A stretch of DNA of 64,000 bases, from the NCBI RefSeq assembly GCF_012273895.1, contig NC_052104.1, positions 2,542,001 through 2,606,000 on the forward strand, read 5' to 3'. Origin of the DNA: Zerene cesonia (lineage: Eukaryota; Arthropoda; Insecta; Lepidoptera; Pieridae). A model generated the notes under the pieces. That model was not told the DNA's origin. It saw only the letters and a list, made by a program, of their open reading frames with translations, and did no database searches. The position numbers were made by a program, and so were the translations under genes. This document shows positions 26,236-38,464 of this stretch, piece after piece (within the stretch, counting starts at the first letter, position 1; each line of letters begins with the position of its first letter).

Positions 26236-26679
26236 CTTTACAGAAGACAGTACTGTTGCCGCTAAACAACAAATAATTTAAAATCCAGGCTAGCACTACA
26301 AAATATAAAACAAATTATGATACAAGGTAAATTGGAATTAACACTCGTCGGAAAGAGGTATGAGATAGGTAACAGGTAATTGTAATATTTCACGCAGGGT
26401 AATATACAAAACTAGTGTTAAAAAACTTTGATTTCGATGTGTGTTATGTCGTAGCGTAGGAAATAGGACTTCGTCTGTGGTAACAGAGTAAGTAATAAAC
26501 TACTGTCTGTGGTAATGTTACATTTGGCGTCTGACGTTCTGTTATCTGTTGTTCTGACTTCTGCCGTCAGGCGTCAGCGGACAGCGGATACATAATTCAT
26601 TTTAAAAACGTCAAAATTAAGGCATCCATTTAATATCCTTGAATTTCAAAAATATACCACCATATATCAAGTGCAAACT

Positions 26680-26879
26680 GTAAGTAGCATTGTTTTTCTG
26701 GAAATTTTAAAGTTCAACCTTTTAACTGTGTTGTTATGTCAATATCATTCGTCATTTGGTTCGTTGACTTTTCTGTTTGATTAACTTTGCAAACATATTA
26801 TCCAAAACAATAATATCAATGCCGCTCGATAAACAGTAAGAGATGAAATCTGTATATTTCATGTCCTTAATTATTCTAG
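26680..26879 (+). other. 5' UTR intron of the HP1 gene
   Basis: The donor GCAAACT then GTAAGT (26680) and the acceptor TTATTCTAG (26879) bound 200 nt, ending 4 nt before the HP1 ATG. Both sites match consensus well. The untranslated first exon would end at 26679. Confidence 0.5.
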
Positions 26880-26883
26880 CATT

Positions 26884-29660
26884 ATGGATGAAAATATGGA
26901 GCCCTTGTCTCAAGCCAATATAGAATTCCCTCAAACGGAATCCGCAATGGAAACTGAACAACCCAGTGACAAACCTACGCCTCAGCCATCTGAAATATCT
27001 GGTCCAATAAGTGGGAGGCATGAGGAATTTTCTGTAGAGAAAGTACTGGATAGAAGAATCAAAAATGGCAAGGTTGAATATTTGCTGAAATGGAAGGGCT
27101 ACTCAGAGTTAGTTTAATATGTTTATTCCATCTTTAATAATATATGACATAAGCATTAAATTACATAATATATTGTATTAGTACATTAGCTTACAATTAG
27201 CTAAAGCAAAATAAAGAACTATAGCTTAATTTTAATACTTTTTTAAAACATATTTTATGTTTATCAATAATAAAGATATATTTGTAAACTAGTCATGTAC
27301 TGTTCAAGTCAGACCAGTAATACAGGCGTTAACATGTAAATATACATTTTATCTAATACATGCTGTCATTTGCTTGTTGTTTGTCACTCAATAGATTACA
27401 AACATCAATCATTTAGTATAGGATTCATAAATGTTCATGTCAACAGTGAGGATAACACATGGGAGCCTGAAGATAACCTAGACTGTCCAGAGCTAATATC
27501 AGCTTATGAAGAAGCAAGGTTGAAGAGGGAGCGTGAGGCAGCACCACCTGCTGAGGCTATAGATGAAGGACAAACAACAAGGAAGAGGTCAAAGAGAGGC
27601 GACAAAAAGAAAAATAGAGTTGAGGTACAAAGAGAATGGTACAAATTCAGAGATTATGTCAAACTTCTATGTCCAAAATAATCCAGCGGTCTTTTTACGC
27701 TCAACTAGATTTTGCCTGCTCTATTGTCATATGACATAGATATAGAAATGAGATTATCATATCTATTTTTAACTAGATGTACCCTGTGGTTAAACCTATG
27801 CTATATATGATGTTATGCCTATAGCCTTTCTCCATAAATGTAGTATCTTTTATATTGTTCTATTGTCTGTAAGTCTCTAAGATTATCACATTCAAAAAAA
27901 CAAACTCTTTTTTACATACTAGCATAGATACGTCATTTCCACTGTCACTGACATAAATTTCATCACAACATATTTATGCTTATTTCTGTAGATGTTTTTT
28001 AAGCAATGAACTGAGTTATTAAAAATAATATTATTACTAAACCAATTTTAAAACAACCATTTCAATTTTATATTAAAAAGTCTTATCAATATCTTAACTT
28101 AGATATCATACATGTATATTGTATTGTTAATCATTGTAATATTTGCATTTCAGGAAGTTGAAAAACCAAGAGGGTTAGCCAGAGGCCTCCTTCCACAGAA
28201 GATTTTGGCTGGTCAACTGTTCCATGGCACTTTATATTTTTTAGTCCAATGGTGAATTAAATTTGATTACTAATTTAGTAGACATAATGCATTGGATCAT
28301 TTCAGTAATTTATAGTTTTATAAAACATCCAGAGAGATACACATAAAATACATAGTATGTTATTAATTTTTTATTATAAAAAGTGATTATTACACTCTCT
28401 TAAAAATAACACATATCATTTCAATCCATTTGAAATGAAGCTTGGCTTCCTTTACAAATTCATGTCTCTGCATGTTTATATAACATTATTAAACAGGATT
28501 TTTTTTTACATTGTAAAATCTTCAAGAATATCTATCACACATATTTCAAACTTAATTTCTATGTGAAGAAAACACTTGTAATAAATATAAACTGTAATGT
28601 TATTGTACACTCTAAATAAATTTTCTTATTAGACTAGAAAGTTGCTGTAAATACCACCCAAACTGTTTTTTTGTATAAATAAAAAATGTAAATAATGTAA
28701 ATTTCCTAATCAATTATAAATTTTCCAGGCAAGACTGCACAGAAATGGATGTGGTACCTGGCCATGAATTAGGCCAAGCCTATCCAGACTTTGTGATCAA
28801 ATATTATGAGAGTTGTGCTCCATTCAGTGTTAGACATCCAAGGGGATTGGTGCCACGACCTATTCCAGAGGTATTATCATCCTTAAATAATTTTTGTCTA
28901 AATAATGACTATTTAAGAATTATTAATTCCATGATTAGAATTCATGTTGTATTAATATAATATATAAATATTTGTTCCCTCTGTTTGTTTTGTAAGATCT
29001 TTCATATAAACTATAATTATTAATTCTGTTTCACTATCCAGATCACTAATGAAACGCCAGAGGAGAGTACAGATACGCAAATGGAAGTTAGTGAAAGCAC
29101 AGAAGATAACACTGTACATGGTAAGAAAACTGGGGCTTATTCTATTCAAAATGTAACTGTGCTGGTCGTTCACCTGATGGTAAGCGATCACCAGCGCCCA
29201 TGAACACTGCAGCGTTAGTACCTGTTCGAATGCGCCACCCTCTTTTAAGGGGTAAGGAAAAAGGAAAGGATTGACGGATGGAAAGGAGGAATGGACTGGG
29301 CAGGGGAAGGAAAAGGAAACGGGCTTTGGCTCCCCCACTCACAGTAGGAAACACCGTAGTATGCCACTATTATTCTCTAGTTTTCTGTGTGGGTATGGTA
29401 CTTTCCTGGTGCAAGCTGGCCCAATTTATGCCAAAGCGTGCTTGACGCCCAAATAAAAATATGTGTTATGCTCAAACCTATATATATGTTATCCAGTCCT
29501 CACATAGGTCTGTAATTTTTAATATCACAATTGTTGCTTATATTTATGATAATAATAACAATTATTTTGAATTTTAGAACCACAAACAAATGAAGTATCA
29601 GACCTTTCACAACCCCCTACTGAGACTGAAAGCCAACCTGTGGAGGTTCCTGTTAATTAA
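26884..29660 (+). CDS. HP1: Heterochromatin protein 1 family (chromo + chromoshadow)
   Basis: Nuclear chromatin reader that binds methylated H3K9 through its chromodomain and dimerises through its chromoshadow domain. Six coding exons: 26884..27107, 27447..27624, 28154..28251, 28729..28870, 29042..29120, 29578..29660. All joins keep frame and give 267 aa. Residues 1-47 are an acidic, S/T/P-rich tail. The chromodomain is about 48-100 (EEFSVEKVLDRR, YLLKWKGYSDEDNTWEPED); aromatic-cage positions read F49, W70 and Y73. The hinge is about 101-134 and ends in a basic patch (KRSKRGDKKKNR). The chromoshadow domain is about 135-200 (GLARGLLPQKILAG, FVIKYYES). A C-terminal tail of about 65 residues is rich in E, S, T and P. 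Phe in the first cage position and the long tail resemble Drosophila HP1b/HP1c more than HP1a, as far as I recall those proteins, but the subtype is not settled. AATAAA at 29679 is a candidate poly(A) signal. Intron 5 carries a SINE-like insertion. Confidence 0.93.
29158..29457 (-). repeat. SINE-like family copy inside HP1 intron 5
   Basis: Minus-oriented copy of the family at 19210. In plus coordinates it starts with the ACCTGATGGTAAGCGATCAC block, passes a G/A-rich body and the CTCCCCCACTCACAG block, and ends in GGCCCAATTTATGCC near 29430. Its A tail is gone. Open frames on both strands here come from the repeat. Confidence 0.8.
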
Positions 29661-29684
29661 AAATTAATAGTTTAATATAATAAA

Positions 29685-31770
29685 AGTAATAATAATATTA
29701 TATGTAAGTAATAGTGAGAATCAAGTGAAATTTGTATAGAATAATGTGTAGTTGTATGAAAATTATTATAATGAAAAAATTCAACAATTTACACATAGAA
29801 TAGATTCACATAAGGTACATAATATTTATATGTTTTATGCCATACTATAAACTATCACCCTTAATAGAGGTATGAGTTAAAAATTATTGAATGTGTATCC
29901 AAGGATGATTTGGAAAATGTCCTCTTTGTTATGTATGTGACATTCATATTAGATTTGATCATGTTATAATAACGTACTTATGTAAACATTTTAATTCTCT
30001 CATACAAAAAAAGGTTGCAGACGTTACTTGAAGGTATCGACACTCTAAATTCTAAAGTGGCACTAAATGACAACAATTTCCCATCAAACACAAAAAGAAT
30101 CAAGTTCATCGATTCATGCATATTAATACAATAATTAAGAAACATCGTTTTTTAATGTCGGAATGTCGGTTGAAAATTAATATACCACCATTTCATCCCT
30201 AACACTGGATACATTACGTAAACCGATATAACTATAATATAACAATAAAAAACAATAGCTTACTAATAGTGGAAAATCAATCAGTTCCTTTCTTTTTTAT
30301 TATTTTTGAATATTAATATTTTCAATGATGAAAAATCATAAAGATTACCTTATAAAATTGTCAATCAAATATATTTAAACATGATAATGACTATAAAATT
30401 GAATTATAATTTATAATGTTTATCTATATACTGTGTATTTTATATTTACATACAAATTTATTTATGTTATAGGTTAATAGTGGCACTTGTTCTCAATGCA
30501 AATTCTAGGATCTAACTGGATTAATATTATTTAGATTTTTGAGTTATTGCCTAAAAAAAATATAGTATGATTTTTTAAACGCTCTAATTAGCGTCACCTG
30601 TATGTTTGTATGTAACCAAAATCTTATACTACTCAACTTTCATCAACTTTTAATAGATAGATTTTATTCTTTGTATTTTTAAAGGATTGGTGACCATACA
30701 GTAATTTCATGAGTTTAGAAATTAAAGATCTTTAAAAGGATTTTAAACGCGATTAATTCATCATATTAACAGCGTCTCTCCATGACCACGCCCGTTGTAA
30801 ATTCGAAACGTCGGGTTAAATTATATCTTTACATATTAATTAATCGCGTTGAAAATCCGATCAGATGTGTTTAAATTCCAAATTTCATGCGATTTTCTTA
30901 TTTCCCTGATTATGATCGCCAGGTTAAAAAAAATTCTTACATTAATGGATCTGTATTGCACACCAAGTGAGATATTTATGATTGTACAGCGTGTTTTGAA
31001 GTTTTTAAAACTGTATATTATTTTGCTATATATCTTCTATCGAAATATAGAAGGACATTCCGTGTGACTAAAAGTAATCAACTGTTCAAATAAACTTAAT
31101 TTTCTATGATGTGTCTTTTCCTTGCCTATAAATGTACATTTATATGTATAATTAATTGGTATAATTTAGTGTTTTTCTTTATAAACATCTCAAGTCACAG
31201 TTTGTTATAGAATTCCATCGAAGCGTCTTGACTGAATTTTGTTAGTTCTGAGATTAGGCTAGTAGTAGAGAAGTCAATTTCTTTACTTCTATACTTGGAT
31301 TTACTCGTATAAACTATAAATTACAACAAACACACTGTGTGGATCTAGGAGTACATGGCATATTCTGCCTTAGTCTGAAATATTTTTATTGCATTGGGAA
31401 AAGAAAGCGACTTTTTATGGCTATATTATAAATTTAACAAATACTTATAGTTATCATGCTTTACATGATGTGTGCGTTATGTGGAGGGATTATAAAAGCA
31501 AAACTACTAAAAGCGTATAAAATAATCCAGAAACACAACAAGAAATTAGTGGAGTTCTTTATAGCAGGGGATCAGTATAGACCAAATAAAAGTAGTTAAT
31601 GAGACAGGTCACCCTTGGGCTGCACATATTACAATTCTAGATTAAGTAGCTAGTAAACAAGTTACGGCTTGCGATTTTCCCAAATGATATTTAATGCTAT
31701 TATTATATTTTATTATATTCTAGTATTTAAAACTAAAAATTCTGAAAGTTTTAGTGTGAGAGATAATGTG
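29685..31770. other. Intergenic DNA downstream of HP1
   Basis: AT-rich sequence after the HP1 poly(A) signal. I see no coding exon. Short A/T runs and a few ORFs below 75 codons without splice support are all it holds. Confidence 0.45.
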
Positions 31771-31777
31771 TGACTGT

Positions 31778-31938
31778 CGTGGATCAATGGTTAGGACCTC
31801 GGCCTTTAATAGAAAAATCAGGGGTTCGAGATTGGACGAGCGAGCAAGCAATAAATGGGATTTTTAATTTATGTGCATATCCACATCATCTTTGTTCCAG
31901 CAGTGGGAACAATTAATTATGAGCCTATGATGATAACG
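31778..31938 (+). repeat. tRNA-derived SINE (family A), diverged
   Basis: A-box-like TGGATCAATGG (31780-31790) and B-box-like GGTTCGAGATT (31823-31833) lie at the spacing of a tRNA promoter. Then come AGCAGTGGGAACA and a decayed ATG-repeat tail. It matches the better copy at 57500-57800. Confidence 0.75.
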
Positions 31939-32137
31939 ATGAGAATGATAATAAAAAGGCTTGTAGACTTTAATTTTTATATTTGTCGTAAAAAAATACA
32001 TTAATACTTAAAACTACGATTGACCCTGTATTCAAATAATTTATAATAAAATATAGCTTAACAATAAATGCTTTGGCATTATGACCGAGTTTTCAAAATG
32101 ACTTGAAAACTGTCAAGCGGCGTTTCAAAAATAGCGG

Positions 32138-34651
32138 TTAAAGTTTGTTCAAAAACTGCGCAATGGACGCAAAATTTTCACATTCAGGTATCATTTTCCC
32201 TTTGAACTTGATGCAAGATTCTGCGCATCGTGGTCCTTCGAACCATGCACCAAGCATCTTCTTGCATTGAGCACAGTTTTCGATGCAAATCTCCAGAGCG
32301 TCATAGCCGGTAGCTGTAATAGAAAAATAGCTTAAAATGGGCTTTATTTAGGAATTATGTTGGAGTAGATAACCTTTAACAACTCAATTCATCAGTAGTT
32401 GCAAGTTCCATCCACATTGAAAACTTATTTCTATATACGTTAGGTGTGTGAAGAACAATTATTAGATGCATGTATTTATATTGTAAATACAACCACTATT
32501 TATTCGGACGCTATGTCTAATAGCCCTCTTGTTTATTTATTTTTATACAAAGAGACAGAGGTATCATTCATTTCTTTAGCAATTTTATAGCATACTTGTT
32601 TGTTTTTAAGAACGAGTAAGAGTGGAATGTTCCTACGATAAAAAACCTTATGTATCTATTGCAAAACAGATCGTCTAGAAGATTAAGTTAACTGATACGA
32701 ACGTGATTAATCTTATGCCGCACCATATCAACTCATATAGTGTATGCAGATTGGTATTTTGTACGGATATTTTGCGAGTGTTCCGTCACCGATGTAACCA
32801 CCGTTTAGTCACAATTTAACACTCTTTAACGGTTTTAATGCGAAACGTTTTCACAATTGATTCGAGTAACTGCGAGTTGACACATACAGTGCTACTTCTT
32901 TTATTTTTCTATCTAAGTATATAACAAATATACTGTATAAGCAATAAAATAAATGCAGTCTATGGCTATAGGTATCACTGGAAAAATGTGACTAAATTTT
33001 CTAAAACAGCGCTTATAATGTGTTCTGTTTGTTACAATTAAAAATAACCTAAATATAAATATTCAGAACTATTCGTTTCAAGAAAATAAAAGTGAGCTAT
33101 CTAGTAAAAAGACTCGAAGACTAAACAATTTTTCTCCATTTCGTGTTATACTCTGGGATACATATTAATTTCTAGCCGCCTAATATAAGATAAAATTTAC
33201 GCGATTCGTCATCATTAGTGAGGTCAAGTGTAAGCGTAACGTAAAATTGCGTAACAATTCGGCGAAAGTAAATGTATTGGGGTCATTGCCTCGCTCGTCC
33301 CCTTACCGTAGCAAATTGTGTGTCTCGGTCAAGTAAGATGCTTGTTAGAAAGCCACGAGGTTACGTATTTGGTATTTTGCATTTTGCAAGGCGCCAGTCA
33401 CGTGCGACATGAGACTTCGATTAATCACTTTGGAATTTCATCATCAGCAAGCACAGTCACTTATTCTAACTAATTTTTTCTTAGATATGTTTTATTTAGA
33501 GGAAAGTCAGTTCACGGTAGAATCGAATCGGATTGGTTTATTCTCGATGTTTCAAGATCAGGAAGTGCTTACCTATAAATGAATTTACGATGCTTAATGA
33601 ATGCGATCATATTTACCTGCTGACGTTATTAAAAAAATTATAGATTCTCATACATAATATTATGTAATGAGTTTGCTATTTATCGTATCTCATAATTCAT
33701 AATTAAAAGCCCTTCTCAGTTCATAATAAATTCTTCCGGTAACGATCGCAACCAGTCGCTCTTCCTACATACTTATGCGGGCAAAACTGGAAATTTAAAA
33801 ATAAACTTACTATGTTATTGTCTATGTTACGTTGTTTATTTTTATAATATGCTAATTGTTAATTGACAAATATGAAATGAGTGTAAATTTTATTATTTCC
33901 CGCTTATTGACTTCAACATACACTCTCTTAGGTTCTCTCGAAGGTGCATTACTCATCTGCTCCGTTATTAGACTTAATCTACGAAACTGTACAGTATCAA
34001 TTTGCCTTATATCTTTACTGGATTAAGCATTGTGAATTTCAAGGGAATGTTTATTCATGCGTTCACTTGCCTTTTAAATGAGATTCACTTTTATTTTTCT
34101 TCTATCATCTGGCAAAACTAAGCCCTTTCGGTAATTTTCTTGGGAGCAGAAACTTAAATACTGCTCATTTTTATGGGAAACAAATGCTAGTATATGGGGA
34201 AATAATTACGCTCGTTAGTCTTCCGTACCTTTCTCAAGACATTCTACTGACATGAATAATGCGGCGTTGAAAAGGCTATTTTGGTTGTGCGGGCGAGTGC
34301 CTACATTATTTATAACGAAGTTAGTATGAGGCTGCTGTACCTTATTATGAATTTAAAAGCTACTTGTCCAAGAAGTTGCATAATTATTTCATAAAAAGAC
34401 ATTTTTGAAGTTATCGCTCCAGGTCGTTCTTTTTGGTTATACAAAGTTCTACCAATTTTTTTTATTTGCTTCGTTCGTTGTTGGTTGTGGAGTATGAATA
34501 TATGCCTTTGATCCAAAAATTTAAAAAAGTTCAAAAATAAAATAAGAAATGAATATATCTTACCAATAGCTGGATTAGCTTCAACGTAAATAATGTAGAA
34601 TATGGTTACGGCGAAGCAAGAAGCGAAGACTGATGAAATTTTGCCGGTCAT
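32138..34651 (-). CDS. EH: Eclosion hormone precursor
   Basis: Neurohormone precursor. In insects the peptide is released from ventromedial brain neurons and triggers ecdysis behaviour, acting through cGMP on Inka and central neurons. Two coding exons on the minus strand, 34564..34651 and 32138..32313, join in phase 1 to give 87 aa. Residues 1-25 are a signal peptide with a hydrophobic core FAVTIFYIIY, predicted to cleave after A25. The mature chain starts NPAIATGYD and is 62 aa, the length of moth EH. The six cysteines (C39, C43, C46, C59, C63, C74) fall at mature positions 14, 18, 21, 34, 38 and 49, the known EH pattern. The start is the ATG at 34651; a TTG two codons upstream is in frame but is not needed. 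A strong acceptor 11 nt before the ATG (GTTACAG, 34663) shows that the 5' UTR is spliced, as in known moth EH genes. Compared with my memory of Manduca EH, mature residue 33 is Arg, not Leu. Confidence 0.95.
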
Positions 34652-34662
34652 TTTCAAATAGG

Positions 34663-36693
34663 CTGTAACATGTGTAAAATAAAATATTGTTATTGGTAGC
34701 TACTAGAAAAAAAGCAGTGCTTATGGAGAATGATTTTAACATTAAATTTTGTTTAGACATGGATAACATGGACTTCTGTAAATAATCCAAACGGACAGTT
34801 TTATTCATTTCTATATTTTCATCCAATCTAAAATAACAATAAAAACTGGGACCAGTAGCAGGGTTTTTAATGCGGATAAAATAATACTTTTATGATTGAT
34901 AACACCAACGGTTTCTAAACTATAATCACCTACCGATTCCGTATGGACTTTTAAAAAATATTGAAAATTAAAAAAAAAACATAATTTTAATAAGCACAAT
35001 ACCTCTATAGCATTATCTGTAGTTGTCATCTCATTCAAATAAAATATGGTGTTTATCCGAGTAAATGAATAATGAGCCTACAAAACTATAATCACTTATT
35101 TATTTGAATCGTTAAACAGATATGTATCTGCATAGTTACGTTACGTTATACAGATAAGTAAATGAATGTGCCATACCAGAGTCAGTAAAGTTAAAAAAGA
35201 GAATATATATAACATATATGTTGGGATATCCCACGCTTCAAAGCTTGAACCAGACATTGAAATTGTAGTATGAGTTATGACGGTTATCGGAAGTATGCGT
35301 AGTCTTTCAAAAGATCGCTATACAAATTTTATTAAAGGTTCAAGAACATTAATTAAATAATTCTTCTTCTTCCTACTAGATAGTATTTTTGTACCGTATT
35401 CGCGTCGCATGATCAATCGCTTTATTGGGTATATTTTTAACGAACTTGATGTACTCAAGGCTTTCAATGGAATTCTGTAAGATTTCAAGTTATATTCAAC
35501 CGACGTCCCAAAAACGAAGGAGGTTTTCAATTCGACTGAATTTTTTGGCTTTGTTCCTCTTCTATTCTTATTTCTAATCTTTTTGTGTTTGATAGGGAAT
35601 TATCATTTGAGATCAAATGATCCCTATTTTTGATTTTACAATTTGGAGTGATAGCTCCAAATTAGGGACGTCCATGACCTCTTTTAGAAACTAATTATTA
35701 TTGGATTTCTTTCACTTATTATGAATAAAACATATTAATATTTAGTGGTATTAAATAATGACAATATAAACAATGTTAGATAGTACAATAATTAGAATGA
35801 CTAATAGTTTTTATAACTAGATTAAATTAACATTCTTACCGGTGCGTCGGCTTACAACTATTCGTTGATAAAATATTTCTGTTGAAGTGAATAAAATATT
35901 ATGCACCTACGTACGGTATAGGTAATATCCAACAAGCATAACTGAACGTGCCTACGTGTTTTATATAAACAACGATACGACTAATCCGTTGATTACATTA
36001 CAAAATACATTCACATACGAATCTTTTCTATTAGCTTCTAAAGGTCTCATCCAATGAGAGTCACAGTTCTCGCTTTCATTCAAACGTCTTCTACAACAAC
36101 TAAGCAGGAACATTACAATACAAATGTTATTGTTCCCGTGTAGACACGTTATACAACAAACTAAATTCAAGCCAGCGTACACAAAGAAACAGTTACTTCC
36201 GTATTTTTATATTTACTACCATAGATATAATAAGGCATGCCTGGACGGGTTATTTTCCTACAGTGCGATTTTATTCATTTCCGTACACACCAAGTTTATC
36301 GAGTTCTTAATTGATGTTCAATAAGCGAGGAATTTTCTCGTAGATTCACTTATATCCTGAAGAAATCTTATTATGAATCACACTATAAGGAAATAGCAAA
36401 TATTGAATCATAGAAAACATTTCCAATTCGATAATATTTAAATTGAAATAAAAATTCGTGTTTGAGTTGAGTTCAAACCTTAATTAATGCCTTGATATGT
36501 CACAACTCATTTGGTCAATTTATGAAAAGCAGCATCTATTAAAAAATAATAAAAACAATGAAAAAAACATAGAAAATATACAGAAGGTGCAACTAAAATT
36601 TATAAAACACCAATTGAGCCGTTACGTAAAGAAAATGTATACTAACCTACATTTAGGTACAATCACCGCACAGTAACTTCAAGCCAAACTCAC
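34663..36693 (-). other. Presumed 5' UTR intron of the EH gene
   Basis: The acceptor at 34663 is clear. The donor is less sure: GTGAAC then GTGAGT at 36694/36693 is the best match I found upstream. The interval holds a repeat copy (35505-35690) and no coding exon I can support. Confidence 0.35.
35505..35690 (+). repeat. Dispersed repeat family C, copy 1
   Basis: Contains CCCAAAAACGAAGGAGGTTT, TCAATTCGACTGAATTTT, TCTTTTTGTGTTTGATAG and TTTGGAGTGATAGCTCC in this order. The same series is found at 51340-51560 and, more decayed, at 53560-53720. Confidence 0.65.
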
Positions 36694-36860
36694 GTTCACA
36701 ATTCACACATTGACCTATCAAATAATAATTCAAATCTGGCAACAACAAAAATTCGCACGCAAGCCACACGCCGTACATGAAGCCTCAAAGACCCTAAAGA
36801 TTTTTGGAAAATTCGGCTCTATCAACGACCGATTGTAAATGTATCGAGTTTAAATATGAG
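36694..36860 (-). promoter_or_regulatory. Candidate EH promoter and untranslated exon 1
   Basis: On the minus strand an A/T-rich TATTTAAAC element near 36850 is followed about 150 nt later by the donor GTGAAC/GTGAGT. This would give an untranslated exon joined to the acceptor at 34663. It rests on signal spacing alone. Confidence 0.25.
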
Positions 36861-37733
36861 ACCAGTTGACTATGTTATATGGCCGTGGTGGGGCGCTGCA
36901 CACTCGGTACTGAGAATGTCTCAGGAAACGTATGTTTGATACTTTTGTAAAGCCAAAATTCTTAATAGTGCATGGCCATAAGGAGGACCTGACCAACTGA
37001 ATTTAATTTTATAGACGATACCTTTAATATCATTTTGCTTAAGACTTCGATCGAATCGAACAAAACACTTTCAGGACTTTTTATTATCTAAAAGTAAAAA
37101 GATCGTTTTAAAAATATCTAATCAATATAATGCTAACATGTTCGCTTATTACAACGGGATATGTACTCGTGTCTGTGACAGTCATACTGTCTTATTTATC
37201 TATTGTCATTTAAAAAAAATTATAAAATTTGTAATGCAATATTCCATTATAAGTGCTTAAACAATAAAAGCAAAGATTCAATGCAATAAAAAGAGCGCTG
37301 TGTTCTGTTACGAAGTTGTAGCTCAATTAATTTTTAACATCGAATAGAATTGTTTACTAAAAAAAATATCACCTTAAAAACGTAATTAAATATTTGAACG
37401 TAAAGTACAATGACTTCATAAAAGTACAGGAAAGTAGCAAGCGCCAGTAAATGACCGGCAATAAAAAATAATGTATTGAATATCCACGTTAATTATTACG
37501 AGTTCTCTTAACTGGTCTGCCTTCGGAGCCTCGGGCAGTCAAATAGCTATGTATTGATGATACTGTAGGGGCTATTCCATAACAGTGACAAATATCGCAA
37601 TATCTCGCGTTAAAGTTGCATACTAAAATAGGTCAAACGGTCAGCTTTTGGGGAATTTATCTTCATTTTACTTCGTACAAATATAAATTCACAGTATACC
37701 TTTCACATCGCAATTTTACTAAAGTATAACACA

Positions 37734-37912
37734 CTAGCTGTTCGCCCCGGCTTCGCCTGCGGTACTATATAGGTGCGGATATAGTCTATTTCACTCAGTG
37801 AAGTTGCAGTGTAAAAGAATTTTTGAAATCGGTCCAGCAGTTTTTGCGTGAAAACATTACAAACGTACTTAAGTACAAAAATGAATAATTTCCTCTTATA
37901 TTATTAGTGCAG
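37734..37912 (+). repeat. Lep1/Helitron-like element
   Basis: It starts CTAGCTGTTCGCCCCGGCTT and contains AAATCGGTCCAGCAGTTTTT. It ends near TATATTATTAGTGCAG, the terminal pattern seen in several copies of this window. The name Lep1-like is from memory of lepidopteran non-autonomous Helitrons and is tentative. Confidence 0.65.
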
Positions 37913-38090
37913 ACTAGCCGCTCGTGCCGACTCTGCCCAAGTTTAGATAAATACAAAATATATGTGACACTAATTGGTAAAGTGGCTTTCTATGGGTAAG
38001 GGAAATATTTAAATCGGTTCAGTCGATCCAGAGATTACACCCTACAAGGTCACAAACTTTTTCTCTTTATAATATAGCTAATAAAGTTTA
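37913..38090 (+). repeat. Second Lep1/Helitron-like element, head to tail
   Basis: It starts ACTAGCCGCTCGTGCC immediately after the previous copy, contains AAATCGGTTCAGTCGATCC, and ends near TTTATAATATAGCTAAT. It is more diverged than its neighbour. Confidence 0.5.
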
Positions 38091-38113
38091 GATAACCTGC
38101 AAGTAATTGTAAT

Positions 38114-38464
38114 TCAAGGTAGGTATCGCAGATTCGGCGTCGCGGAAAATCTATTGTCATCTAATTCATGTGCGGTCCACCTACCGCGTTTTACGCTACA
38201 TTTTAAATCATACAAAGTTCTGAAGAGTAACCCGACATTTAGGACAAAGGCGACTTTACTTCCGTACACGAACGAAAAGTCAAATGTAAATAACCTGTTG
38301 ATATCACCTCCTACCACGTGACACATCTCGTGATTATCGTAATAGACTAGTATAAGGCTGGCGAAGCACAACGTAACTCGCTGCAGAACAGGTTTCGCGG
38401 CGTAATGGACGTCAAATAAAACCTGACAAATACATTTAACTGAGTTACGTCTTTTAGGAAGCAT
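38114..38464 (-). CDS. Unassigned 116-codon open frame
   Basis: Begins MLPKRRNSVKCICQV and holds a hydrophobic stretch (VTLCFASLILVYY) near residues 30-42. The region is less AT-rich than its surroundings and lies directly next to two repeat elements. I recognise no family. The sequence also contains internal splice-like signals. It could be a chance frame, part of a mobile element, or one exon of an unknown gene. Confidence 0.12.
   Translation of the reverse strand: MLPKRRNSVKCICQVLFDVHYAAKPVLQRVTLCFASLILVYYDNHEMCHVVGGDINRLFTFDFSFVYGSKVAFVLNVGLLFRTLYDLKCSVKRGRWTAHELDDNRFSATPNLRYLP

Larger units (their letters stand above)
25054..26679. promoter_or_regulatory. Shared intergenic region between POLR1H and HP1
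   Basis: Divergent promoter region of about 1.6 kb between the presumed 5' UTR exons. It holds an LTR-like segment (25532-25671), a perfect 14-bp inverted repeat (25904-25935) and a repeat fragment (26105-26235). There is no clear TATA box for either gene, as expected of housekeeping promoters. Exact start sites are not visible. Confidence 0.4.

Noticed and set aside
28952..29456. Minus- and plus-strand frames within HP1 intron 5.
   Set aside because: They are explained by the SINE-like insertion at 29158-29457.
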